Shown here piece by piece: positions 1 to 5,272 of a DNA stretch of 5,272 bases. Below the pieces are notes generated by a model. It was not told the origin of the DNA. It saw only the letters and a program-made list of their open reading frames with translations, and ran no database searches. Positions within the stretch are counted from its first letter, which is position 1; the number at the start of each line of letters is the position of its first letter. Made by a program: the position numbers and the translations under genes. Location: the NCBI GenBank assembly GCA_964621445.1, contig CAZUNO010000070.1, positions 1-5,272 of the forward strand, given 5' to 3'. This DNA comes from CAZUNO01 sp964621445 [NCBI: Candidatus Hadarchaeota archaeon]. GTDB lineage: Archaea; CAYQAE01; CAYVLA01.

Positions 1-48
1 ATACTAATATATATTAAATATATATCTACTATTTAAATCTATCGTCCC
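1..48. promoter_or_regulatory. AT-rich intergenic DNA with TATA-like elements
   Basis: This stretch is almost entirely A and T, unlike the mixed composition of the genes. It contains a near-palindromic TATATATTAAATATATAT tract at about 7-24 and a TTTAAATA-like archaeal box A around 30-38 when read on the minus strand. A likely role is a promoter for a leftward gene just outside the window, or the spacer after the operon terminator. No start codon or gene can be assigned here, so the direction is unproven. Confidence 0.35.
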
Positions 49-56
49 AACACCCT

Positions 57-62
57 AAAAAA
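57..62 (-). terminator. Putative U-tract terminator of the aIF5A-dys-apgM operon
   Basis: On the minus strand a run of six T lies about 30 nt past the TAG stop of the mutase-like gene, followed by AGGG. Archaeal RNA polymerase terminates intrinsically at short U-rich tracts without needing a strong hairpin, and no convincing hairpin is seen here. The position after the last operon gene fits, but a single T6 run is modest evidence. Confidence 0.4.
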
Positions 63-92
63 CCAACAAGCTAAACAATTACCCCGTCTTTA

Positions 93-1307
93 CTAGCCAT
101 TTTCAATTAAGGTCCTCATGAAATCCCTGCCCTGTAGCAAGCCCAGGGGACCCTCCTTTGCGTTTTCCTCATTGTACTCCAGGCCGGAACTCGACTCGCT
201 ATCCGAAGAGGAGATTACAAATGGGGTGGGGTCCCTTACATGGGTTCGGACCGTACATGGAGTGTAGTGATCGGGAATGACGGCAACTCTGTAATCAACT
301 CCGAGGGACTCCAACCCCGAAATCACTGGTTTGGCTATACGTGAATCAAAATCCTCTATGGCCTTAATCTTCCCCCGGACATCGCCAGCATGTCCCATCT
401 CATCAGTGGCCTCTACATGTATGTAAACCATATCGCAGTTACTCAGGGATCCTAGGGCACATTCCGCCTTGGCTTCGTAGTTAGTATCTATGAATCCGGT
501 TGCTCCCGGGATTTCCGGGGCTTTCATCCCTGCGCTTATGGCCAACCCCTTTACCGTGTCAACTGCAGAGATGACGGTTCCGCTTATGCCCCATGTCTCA
601 CTGAAGGGACGGATGTTAAGCCGGTGCCCTCCACCCCAGGGCCAGGCCATATTTGCGCGGTTCAATCCCTTCTTCTCCCTCCTCCTGTTTATTGGGTGGC
701 CTTGGAGTATCGCCCGGGAATCCTCGATAATCTTACTGAGAATGCTCTGAGTCTCCCTGGCTGATTCCGATGACGCTACGGGCATATGGGAATTGATAGG
801 CTCCCCTATAATATCGTGGGGAGGGGTTGTCGATATATCGTCACCATACTTTTTCCCCTTAAGCAGGAGGAGGTTTCGATAGCTCTTGCCAGCCTTGAAT
901 TCGATGTCCTCCTGCCGTAGCTCCTCTCCCAGTAATCCGATCAGCTCTGCCGCCTCTTGGTCATCGATGTGACCGGAGGAATAGTCGATTATACGTCCCG
1001 CGCTCTCGGTCACCAGATTCAATCGAAAGGCGATATCCTCCTCCCCCAATACCAGGCCCCTCGCTGCCGATTCCAATGGACCTCGTCCGGTGAGTTGGGT
1101 TTTTGGATCATATCCGAGAACGGACATATTTGCCGAATCACTTCCAGCTTGGGTTCCTTTGGGAAGGCTAAGGAAAGTTCCCATCTTTCCAGTTAGTCCT
1201 AATCCCTTGATAACCGGTGCTTTTGCCGCCATCAGGGGGGTGCGCCAGGAAAGTTCCCGTAAAGGATAATCGGCCATCCCGTCCGGGACGAGTAGCACGT
1301 ATTTCAT
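93..1307 (-). CDS. apgM: Cofactor-independent phosphoglycerate mutase family protein (ApgM-like; possible homoserine kinase subfamily)
   Basis: This is a 404-residue enzyme of the alkaline phosphatase superfamily, of normal length for the ApgM family. The metal site is readable: VPDGMAD with Asp9, the nucleophile loop GSDSAN with Ser56 and Asp57, EATDEMGH with Asp302 and His306, IPDH with Asp346 and His347, and RTH with His356. The family interconverts 3- and 2-phosphoglycerate without 2,3-bisphosphoglycerate in the cytoplasm. The opening MKYVLLVPDGMADYPL, the TTPPHDIIG segment (161-168) and the NRRREKKG/NRAN region (207-219) resemble, from memory, the TIGR02535 subgroup proposed to be homoserine kinase, so glycolytic function is not certain. 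The C-terminal Ser/Asp/Glu stretch (366-380) falls in a variable loop. The start is supported by a GGGTGG element 7 nt upstream of ATG. It is the last gene of the leftward operon, 16 bp after dys. Family assignment is firm; the substrate is open. Confidence 0.9.
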   Translation of the reverse strand: MKYVLLVPDGMADYPLRELSWRTPLMAAKAPVIKGLGLTGKMGTFLSLPKGTQAGSDSANMSVLGYDPKTQLTGRGPLESAARGLVLGEEDIAFRLNLVTESAGRIIDYSSGHIDDQEAAELIGLLGEELRQEDIEFKAGKSYRNLLLLKGKKYGDDISTTPPHDIIGEPINSHMPVASSESARETQSILSKIIEDSRAILQGHPINRRREKKGLNRANMAWPWGGGHRLNIRPFSETWGISGTVISAVDTVKGLAISAGMKAPEIPGATGFIDTNYEAKAECALGSLSNCDMVYIHVEATDEMGHAGDVRGKIKAIEDFDSRIAKPVISGLESLGVDYRVAVIPDHYTPCTVRTHVRDPTPFVISSSDSESSSGLEYNEENAKEGPLGLLQGRDFMRTLIENG

Positions 1308-1314
1308 AATATTT

Positions 1315-1320
1315 CCACCC
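1315..1320 (-). promoter_or_regulatory. Shine-Dalgarno-like site for the mutase-like gene
   Basis: GGGTGG on the minus strand sits 7 nt before the ATG at 1307 and just after the TGA stop of deoxyhypusine synthase. It is the clearest ribosome-binding-like element in the window. It fits reinitiation or internal translation of the third gene of a polycistronic leftward mRNA and supports the ATG chosen. Confidence 0.45.
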
Positions 1321-1323
1321 GTA

Positions 1324-2253
1324 TCAGGTCTCTATTTTTGCGCCAGCGATGATCAGGGGTAGGATTATGGTAGCGTCCCCATATACCGTAACTGCCCGGG
1401 CATCATTTTCTATCTTTCCCCAGGATACCGCCTCCTCTAGGGTTGCCCCTGAGAGTCCACCTGGCTCGGGCCTGTCCGTGGTTATCTGTATGCAATATGA
1501 GAGACTGGTCGGGGCGATCATCTTGCTTTGGAGGATGAAGTTCTTTGGAACCCCTCCCCCGACCAGGACGGCCCCCGAAGTTTGGCTCTCGAAAGAAGTG
1601 GAGATTATCTTGTCCAGATCGGACATGACATCCACGGAGATGTCATTTGATTGGGAGTAGAAGTAGGTCTGGAGGCCCAGGATGGAGTCCGTGAAGGCCG
1701 GTATGAAAATTGGAACGCCCGAATCGTGTGCATTCCGGACAATGGAGGATGGATCTTCGATCCTTGAACCCAATTCACCAATGAGATCGCTGGGGGATAC
1801 CGACTTCCCTGGAAGAGATTTGAAGGATGCATCCAGCAGTGGCTGTATCTTGCTTTCGAAATCCTGGAAGGATCCCTCCTCAAGGAAGGAGTCATATATC
1901 CTGTTGACGCCCTTCTCCTTCAACTCGGCATCGCTTGAATATTCAACGTCTCTCCACTGGGGTATGCCCAGGGAGCACATTAGATCATGGGTGATATTTG
2001 CTCCCGTGGAAACCAGGGTATCCACTATACCCCTAGATATCATTTGCGATACAACCCTTCTCAGGCCAGCGGGAACCATGGCTCCGGCAAGACCCATATA
2101 GACATGGGCATTGAAGTCCATCATATCCTTTAGAATGGAGGTAGCCCTTTCCACACGTCCTGCGCCAAAAACACCACTGGCTCTAAATTGGGATATTAGA
2201 TCAAATGCCGAAATATCGGAACCGATTTCCATGTCCCGTATCTTCTTTTTCAT
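1324..2253 (-). CDS. dys: Deoxyhypusine synthase
   Basis: This 309-residue protein, usual for archaeal members, transfers the 4-aminobutyl group of spermidine to a lysine of aIF5A using NAD, the essential step of hypusine formation. Visible landmarks are GVFGAGRVERA (27-37), GLAGAMVPAGLR (54-65), the NAD-site STGAN (82-86), GGGVPKNFILQ (232-242), DRPEPGGLSGA (260-270) and EEAVSWGKI (273-281), whose Lys280 matches the catalytic lysine that forms the enzyme-spermidine imine (human Lys329). The last conserved block is VYGDATIILPLI (290-301). Asn238 stands where the human enzyme has His288. The first ATG gives the family-like opening before the MEIGSDIS segment; ATG at 2232 is the alternative. 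It lies 18 bp after its substrate gene, aIF5A, and is surely cotranscribed with it. No strong Shine-Dalgarno site is seen. A homospermidine-synthase-like activity is conceivable but unlikely given the neighbour. Confidence 0.95.
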   Translation of the reverse strand: MKKKIRDMEIGSDISAFDLISQFRASGVFGAGRVERATSILKDMMDFNAHVYMGLAGAMVPAGLRRVVSQMISRGIVDTLVSTGANITHDLMCSLGIPQWRDVEYSSDAELKEKGVNRIYDSFLEEGSFQDFESKIQPLLDASFKSLPGKSVSPSDLIGELGSRIEDPSSIVRNAHDSGVPIFIPAFTDSILGLQTYFYSQSNDISVDVMSDLDKIISTSFESQTSGAVLVGGGVPKNFILQSKMIAPTSLSYCIQITTDRPEPGGLSGATLEEAVSWGKIENDARAVTVYGDATIILPLIIAGAKIET

Positions 2254-2271
2254 CAGCCCAGAACCGTGATG

Positions 2272-2661
2272 TCATTGGTTCTTTACCCGCTCTGTTTTCC
2301 TACGACCCTCAAATTCGGTATATTGAATCTCAGCTCCCTCTTTGACGTTGGGAAGATCGGGTGTTTTCATTTCAAAGGTGGAGTAATCCTGAAGATCCAT
2401 GACCTGGACCGTGTCACCCATGGTGGCCAGGAGTTGGCCGCTTTTCCTCTGTACGACGGGTGACTCAATCTTTGAGTCTACTGGCAGGATGAATGATCTC
2501 CTTTGGTTATCGAAAATTCCCATTGCCTCGACTCTGGCCTTTGCGGACCCGTGCTTGCCTGGGGATGAGGTCGTGTAGCTGACTATCTCACAGGGCTCAT
2601 CGTCTATCATTACGTATTTTCCTTTCTTTAGTGTGCGAACTTCAACCCGCTTTCGAGCCAT
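2272..2661 (-). CDS. eif5A: Translation initiation factor aIF5A (hypusine-containing)
   Basis: This is the archaeal homologue of eIF5A and bacterial EF-P, which binds the ribosome and helps peptide bond formation at difficult sequences. At 129 residues it has the usual size: an SH3-like N-terminal domain (about 1-70) and an OB-fold C-terminal domain (about 71-129) with a basic tail. The hypusination loop reads SSPGKHGSAKAR, with Lys36 the predicted modified residue. Most homologues I recall carry SKPGKHG or SKTGKHG, so Ser33 replaces the usual lysine three positions before the modified one. It is the promoter-proximal gene of a leftward operon with deoxyhypusine synthase directly behind it. 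A TATA element centred about 40 bp upstream and the lack of a Shine-Dalgarno site suggest a very short 5' leader. Identification is secure. Confidence 0.97.
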   Translation of the reverse strand: MARKRVEVRTLKKGKYVMIDDEPCEIVSYTTSSPGKHGSAKARVEAMGIFDNQRRSFILPVDSKIESPVVQRKSGQLLATMGDTVQVMDLQDYSTFEMKTPDLPNVKEGAEIQYTEFEGRRKTERVKNQ

Positions 2662-2695
2662 AGCGATCGACTTCGAAGGTCAACCATCTAAGGAA

Positions 2696-2706
2696 GATAT
2701 AAATAT
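2696..2706 (-). promoter_or_regulatory. TATA box (box A) for the aIF5A operon
   Basis: Read on the minus strand, the sequence is ATATTTATATC preceded by an A-rich stretch that could serve as the TFB recognition element. Its centre is about 38-40 bp before the aIF5A ATG, which predicts a transcript start roughly 12 nt before the codon. The reverse reading (ATATAAATATTTTT) is also AT-rich enough to act rightward toward NAD kinase, so it could be a shared bidirectional element. Confidence 0.6.
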
Positions 2707-2768
2707 TTTTAGAGAGGGCAAGTGTTCACTGGATCTGGGGTTTAGACGCTAGGGGTAAACAAGGTTGG

Positions 2769-2776
2769 TATATATT
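2769..2776 (+). promoter_or_regulatory. Possible TATA box for NAD kinase
   Basis: TATATATT on the plus strand is a good archaeal box A by sequence. Its centre is about 25 bp before the ATG at 2796, which would place the transcript start almost on that codon and give a leaderless mRNA. It overlaps the alternative TTG start at 2775, so both cannot be right unless transcription starts further upstream, for example from the AT-rich element at 2696-2710. Confidence 0.4.
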
Positions 2777-3611
2777 GGTCATTTCGAAGGTTGGAATGAT
2801 AGCAAAGAATTCATCTCGAGCGGAAGATCTGGCGTACGAAGCCGCTATTCACCTTGAGGGAAAGGCGGAATTATTCCTCGAGGAGCACCTATTACGCAGT
2901 ATGAGGGATAAGGGAGGCCCAAATTTTACCTGCAGCCTATTGTCTCCTGAGAAGGAACAAATCGAGGTAGTGCTCGTCTTTGGCGGAGATGGCACCATAC
3001 TAAGGGCTGCCAGGGATCTGGATGGATTTGAGGTTCCGATATGTGGTGTAAATCTGGGAAGGCTGGGTTTTCTGAGCCAGGTGGAGCCCAAGGATCTCGA
3101 AGCGGATCTGAAAAAGCTGATCAATGACGATTTCGAGATATCGAGAAGGATGAAGTTAGATGCTTATCTTTCGGGTCAGGAGCTGGGCTCGGCGCTCAAC
3201 GAGGTTCTGGTGATAGGTTCCAAAATTGGAAAGATCTTCAGAGCAAATCTGGAGTTCGGCTCTCTGGGAAGGCTAAAACTGGAAGGGGATGGGGTGATAC
3301 TGTCCACGCCAACCGGTTCTACGGGGCATTCATTGTCTGCGGGGGCCTGCGTCGTGGACTGGGATCAGGATGCCATAGTGGTGGCCCCCCTGGGAGCCAT
3401 GGAACCCTCGCGTGGGCTAGTCATGTCCGCAGATAAGGAGGTCATGGTTTTCCCAGGCGATGATTGCTCCCTGGCCATCGATGGAAGGATATGGGGAGAG
3501 GTCAACCGGGGGTCAGAAATAAAGGTGAAGAGGTCTAATTCCAGGACGGCGTTCGTGAGTTTTGACTCTGATCCATTTTGGAAGAAGTTGCGTGAGAGAA
3601 TCGGGGGATAA
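2775..3611 (+). CDS. nadK: NAD kinase (ATP/polyphosphate-dependent NAD+ phosphorylation)
   Basis: This cytoplasmic enzyme makes NADP from NAD. Numbered from the TTG at 2775 (278 residues, normal length) it shows the GGDGT phosphate-donor motif at 70-74, GVNLGRLGFL (91-100), the NE motif at 142-143 (ALNEV), the glycine-rich TPTGSTGHSLSAGA at 178-191 and DGR at 236-238. In most homologues the third block reads TPTGSTAYSLSAGGP, so His185 replaces the common tyrosine. The TTG start keeps the full first beta strand (KVGMIAK, 5-11). The ATG at 2796 loses part of it but is well placed after a TATA element and a weak GAAGG. I prefer the longer form on protein grounds without certainty. The gene is divergent from aIF5A and leads directly into Nob1. 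Confidence 0.92.
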   Translation: MVISKVGMIAKNSSRAEDLAYEAAIHLEGKAELFLEEHLLRSMRDKGGPNFTCSLLSPEKEQIEVVLVFGGDGTILRAARDLDGFEVPICGVNLGRLGFLSQVEPKDLEADLKKLINDDFEISRRMKLDAYLSGQELGSALNEVLVIGSKIGKIFRANLEFGSLGRLKLEGDGVILSTPTGSTGHSLSAGACVVDWDQDAIVVAPLGAMEPSRGLVMSADKEVMVFPGDDCSLAIDGRIWGEVNRGSEIKVKRSNSRTAFVSFDSDPFWKKLRERIGG

Positions 3612-3627
3612 CTCTATCGGGTCTCAA

Positions 3628-4113
3628 TTGTTTGTATTGGATACATCTTCGGTGATAAACGGATATATTTCGAGTTCTGAGAACCATTACACGGTGCCAG
3701 AGGTTGTAGAGGAGGCAAAGAGCCTAGTGGCTTGGGCCTCGATTCGTGTGTCCATAGACTCAGGTCTTCTGAAGGTATGGCATGCAACCAAATCCAACAT
3801 CTCACTTGTGGAGAGCAAGCTGAGGGAGATCGGCGGTGAGCTTTCGGATACCGATGTCAGGATATTGGCTCTAGCCCTCGATCTGCGACAAAGAGGTCAC
3901 GAACCAGTGATACTTACCGATGACTATGGCCTTCAAAACATGGCCGACCTATTGGACCTTGAATATAGTTCGGTGGCTACAAGGGGGATAAGATCCATTT
4001 TTAGGTGGGTCAAGCGGTGCCCGGGTTGTGGACGAGAATGCTCTCGAGCCCGGAGATTCTGCCCCGTTTGCGGGAGCAAACTCCGCAAGGTAGTGATAAA
4101 GGGACCTCTCTAA
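3628..4113 (+). CDS. nob1: Endoribonuclease Nob1 (PIN domain plus zinc ribbon)
   Basis: Nob1 cleaves pre-rRNA to form the mature 3' end of small-subunit rRNA during late 30S assembly. From the TTG at 3628 the protein has 161 residues, typical of archaeal Nob1. The PIN domain carries LDTSSVING (Asp5), VPEVVEEA (Glu25 and Glu28), LSDTDVR (Asp74 and Asp76) and VILTDDYG (Asp98 and Asp99), the acidic metal-binding set. A C-terminal zinc ribbon follows with Cys131, Cys134, Cys145 and Cys148 in CxxC-x10-CxxC spacing, then a basic tail. The start is uncertain: GTG at 3592, with GGAAGAAG just upstream, would overlap the NAD kinase end by 20 bp, and TTG at 3562 is also open. I choose 3628 because family members begin only a few residues before the first Asp. 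The gene has no promoter of its own and is probably cotranslated with nadK. Its stop overlaps that of the convergent neighbour. Confidence 0.93.
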   Translation: MFVLDTSSVINGYISSSENHYTVPEVVEEAKSLVAWASIRVSIDSGLLKVWHATKSNISLVESKLREIGGELSDTDVRILALALDLRQRGHEPVILTDDYGLQNMADLLDLEYSSVATRGIRSIFRWVKRCPGCGRECSRARRFCPVCGSKLRKVVIKGPL

Positions 4114-5159
4114 TCATGGCTAGCTTTTCTTAATATATCCAGTTTGAGTCCCAGATAAAGGGAGGCCAATGCCCCCACGAAGCTCATAAACCAATAGGAC
4201 ACGAACCTGTCAAGAAGAACGGCTGAACCGGCGATATCCCTTTGAACCCCTAAACCGGTGAAAAGAAGAATCATGATGCTCTCGGTTATCACCAGGCCTC
4301 CTGGAAGAAATGGAACGAATCCAGCAAATATCATGGCAACGGCAACTATATTCACCACGAGCAAGGACTGATCGGCCGCCAAGGAGATGAAGATGACCTT
4401 TAACCGGAGAATGACCAATACCCACAGGGCCAGGGATATGAGTAGGCTGACTGCCATCAGTCGTTTGTTCCTGGATATGCACTCCACACCATCATAGAAC
4501 CTGACAACGGCCATCCTTGTCTGCTCCTTGAGTTCGGCCACGGTTCTGAATCTGCTTATTATCGGTGAAAGCTTATCGATGAAGAAGAGTACCAGGCGGA
4601 GCCCTGCATCCCGATTAAGGGCACCATAGATGAAAAAGATGGAGAGTGCGGTTGATGCTATCAGACCTATGAAAACTACGGTGAGCAGTAGAGAAGTGGC
4701 CGGTAGTTCGAATATCCAGATGAGAAGGAAAGTGCCCAGGCAGATGAAGATGAAGGGGACCATATCAAAAATTCTGTCGACAACGACGCTTGCCAGGCCC
4801 TCTTCAAACGAGGTGTCTGTTGCCCTACCCATAAGATATCCCCTTACCGGCTCTCCTCCTGTTTTCGATACCGGCGTGATATTGTTGAAAAATGCGCCCG
4901 AGAATGTAAGCGGCAGGATATCCCGGGGTATTTGCTGCCCCTGGGCTCGCACGATTAATCCCCATCTAAATGCCCATAGAGCGGTGTAGATAACCTGAAT
5001 AGCTATGGCCAAAATGATGTATTCGGTTCTGACCGCCTTGAGTTCTCTAATCATTCCCTCTCCCCCCAATAGGAATATGACGGCCATTGTGACAGCTGCG
5101 CTAACTATGAGGATAATGGCGGCCTTAGTTAGATCTCTTCGTGACGTTATTTCCACCAT
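4110..5159 (-). CDS. Flippase-like integral membrane protein (UPF0104 / lysylphosphatidylglycerol synthase TM / AglD-type)
   Basis: This is a 349-residue polytopic membrane protein. Hydrophobic segments lie at about 12-32, 45-68, 82-95, 124-150, 153-178, 235-260, 265-302 and 310-340, with a charged loop at 181-235. Family signatures are FNNITPVSKTGGEPVR (91-106), VVDRIFD (126-132), FLPGGLVITE (284-293) and LDRFVSYW (316-323). The family includes the flippase domain of bacterial MprF, YbhN and archaeal AglD/AglR, so a role in moving a lipid or polyprenyl-linked sugar across the membrane is plausible but inferred. No soluble synthase domain is attached, and no glycosyltransferase gene lies nearby to indicate the substrate. 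The start ATG follows a TATA element by about 37 bp, and no upstream in-frame start is seen. The stop overlaps that of convergent nob1. Confidence 0.88.
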   Translation of the reverse strand: MVEITSRRDLTKAAIILIVSAAVTMAVIFLLGGEGMIRELKAVRTEYIILAIAIQVIYTALWAFRWGLIVRAQGQQIPRDILPLTFSGAFFNNITPVSKTGGEPVRGYLMGRATDTSFEEGLASVVVDRIFDMVPFIFICLGTFLLIWIFELPATSLLLTVVFIGLIASTALSIFFIYGALNRDAGLRLVLFFIDKLSPIISRFRTVAELKEQTRMAVVRFYDGVECISRNKRLMAVSLLISLALWVLVILRLKVIFISLAADQSLLVVNIVAVAMIFAGFVPFLPGGLVITESIMILLFTGLGVQRDIAGSAVLLDRFVSYWFMSFVGALASLYLGLKLDILRKASHD

Positions 5160-5160
5160 T

Positions 5161-5180
5161 ACACCCCGAGGGGAAGGTGT
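5161..5180. repeat. Inverted repeat abutting the flippase start codon
   Basis: ACACC (5161-5165) pairs with GGTGT (5176-5180), and between them CCCC/GGGG-type bases allow at least two further pairs around a short GA-containing loop. It lies 1 bp upstream of the ATG on the minus strand, between the predicted promoter and the start. It could form a small mRNA hairpin or be a protein-binding dyad; either role is inferred. The predicted transcript start falls inside or next to it. Confidence 0.4.
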
Positions 5181-5189
5181 CCTCCGCTC

Positions 5190-5206
5190 TATATTATAAA
5201 TATTTG
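5190..5206 (-). promoter_or_regulatory. TATA box for the flippase-like gene
   Basis: On the minus strand this reads AAATATTTATAATATAG, a clear box A with an A/T-rich flank. Its centre is about 37 bp before the ATG at 5159, so a short leader of roughly 10-12 nt is expected. Read rightward, the same element could serve a divergent gene: an open frame begins with ATG at 5239 (MSGLLFKFPYR) and runs off the window, but it is far too short to call. Confidence 0.55.
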
Positions 5207-5272
5207 CGAGGAACTTGATTAAGGCTCGGGAATGGGATATGTCAGGGCTGCTTTTTAAGTTTCCCTACCGTC

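Noticed and set aside
490-750. Plus-strand open frame of 86 codons
   Set aside because: It is antisense to the mutase-like gene, which has intact motifs here. No promoter or ribosome site was seen for it.
1682-2101. Plus-strand open frame of 139 codons
   Set aside because: It lies wholly antisense to deoxyhypusine synthase, whose conserved motifs run through the same bases. Its product has no recognisable domain and its low-complexity composition looks like a codon-bias shadow.
2740-2760. GTTTA...TAAAC inverted repeat in the divergent intergenic region
   Set aside because: The arms are only 5 bp with an 11-bp spacer, which is expected by chance in AT-containing DNA, and it is not aligned with either start.
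2662-2774. Possible tRNA or small RNA between aIF5A and NAD kinase
   Set aside because: There is no acceptor stem, T-loop GTTCRA or D-loop pattern. The 113 bp are explained by divergent promoters.
2849-3124. Minus-strand open frame of 91 codons
   Set aside because: It is antisense to the GGDGT region of NAD kinase and is a shadow of that gene.
4630-4989. Plus-strand open frame of 119 codons
   Set aside because: It is antisense to the flippase gene across its conserved FNNITP region. The product is basic and unstructured, with no recognisable family.
5239-5272. Start of a rightward gene (MSGLLFKFPYR...)
   Set aside because: Only 11 codons lie within the window, with no ribosome site and no recognisable motif, so a call would be guesswork.
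1-5272. Mobile elements, CRISPR arrays, toxin-antitoxin or defence genes
   Set aside because: I saw no direct-repeat arrays, transposase or nuclease-antitoxin pairs. The only PIN protein is Nob1, recognised by its zinc ribbon.

Overview
The window reads as an ordinary stretch of archaeal chromosome. The protein set is archaeal: translation factor aIF5A with its modifying enzyme deoxyhypusine synthase, the pre-rRNA nuclease Nob1, an ApgM-type cofactor-independent phosphoglycerate mutase relative, an archaeal-looking NAD kinase and a TIGR00374/AglD-type membrane flippase-like protein. TATA (box A) elements lie about 35-40 bp before start codons, Shine-Dalgarno sites are weak or absent, and ATA, AGA and AGG codons are common. 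A euryarchaeal origin is likely. Something near Thermoplasmatota or methanogen lineages is only a guess, because no rRNA or lineage marker is present.

Layout. Positions 1-92 hold the end of a transcription unit (a U6 tract) followed by very AT-rich DNA that could be a promoter for a gene to the left. Positions 93-2661 form a tight leftward operon in the order aIF5A, deoxyhypusine synthase, phosphoglycerate mutase-like enzyme, with gaps of 18 and 16 bp. Its promoter lies in the 113-bp divergent intergenic region 2662-2774. To the right, NAD kinase and Nob1 run rightward and are close or overlapping. Nob1 then meets the leftward flippase-like gene tail to tail, with the two stop codons sharing bases. 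Positions 5160-5272 hold the flippase promoter, an inverted repeat next to its start codon and the start of a further region that leaves the window.

How the genes relate. aIF5A and deoxyhypusine synthase are substrate and enzyme: the synthase transfers the aminobutyl group of spermidine to the lysine of the PGKHG loop. Nob1 also serves translation, by maturing the 3' end of 16S rRNA. NAD kinase and the mutase-like enzyme are central metabolism, although the latter looks more like the subfamily proposed to be homoserine kinases than like the glycolytic mutase. I see no mobile element, CRISPR array, toxin-antitoxin pair, RNA gene or defence system. The points worth a second look are start-site questions, subfamily assignment, a few motif substitutions and small regulatory structures; I do not see an undescribed multi-gene system.
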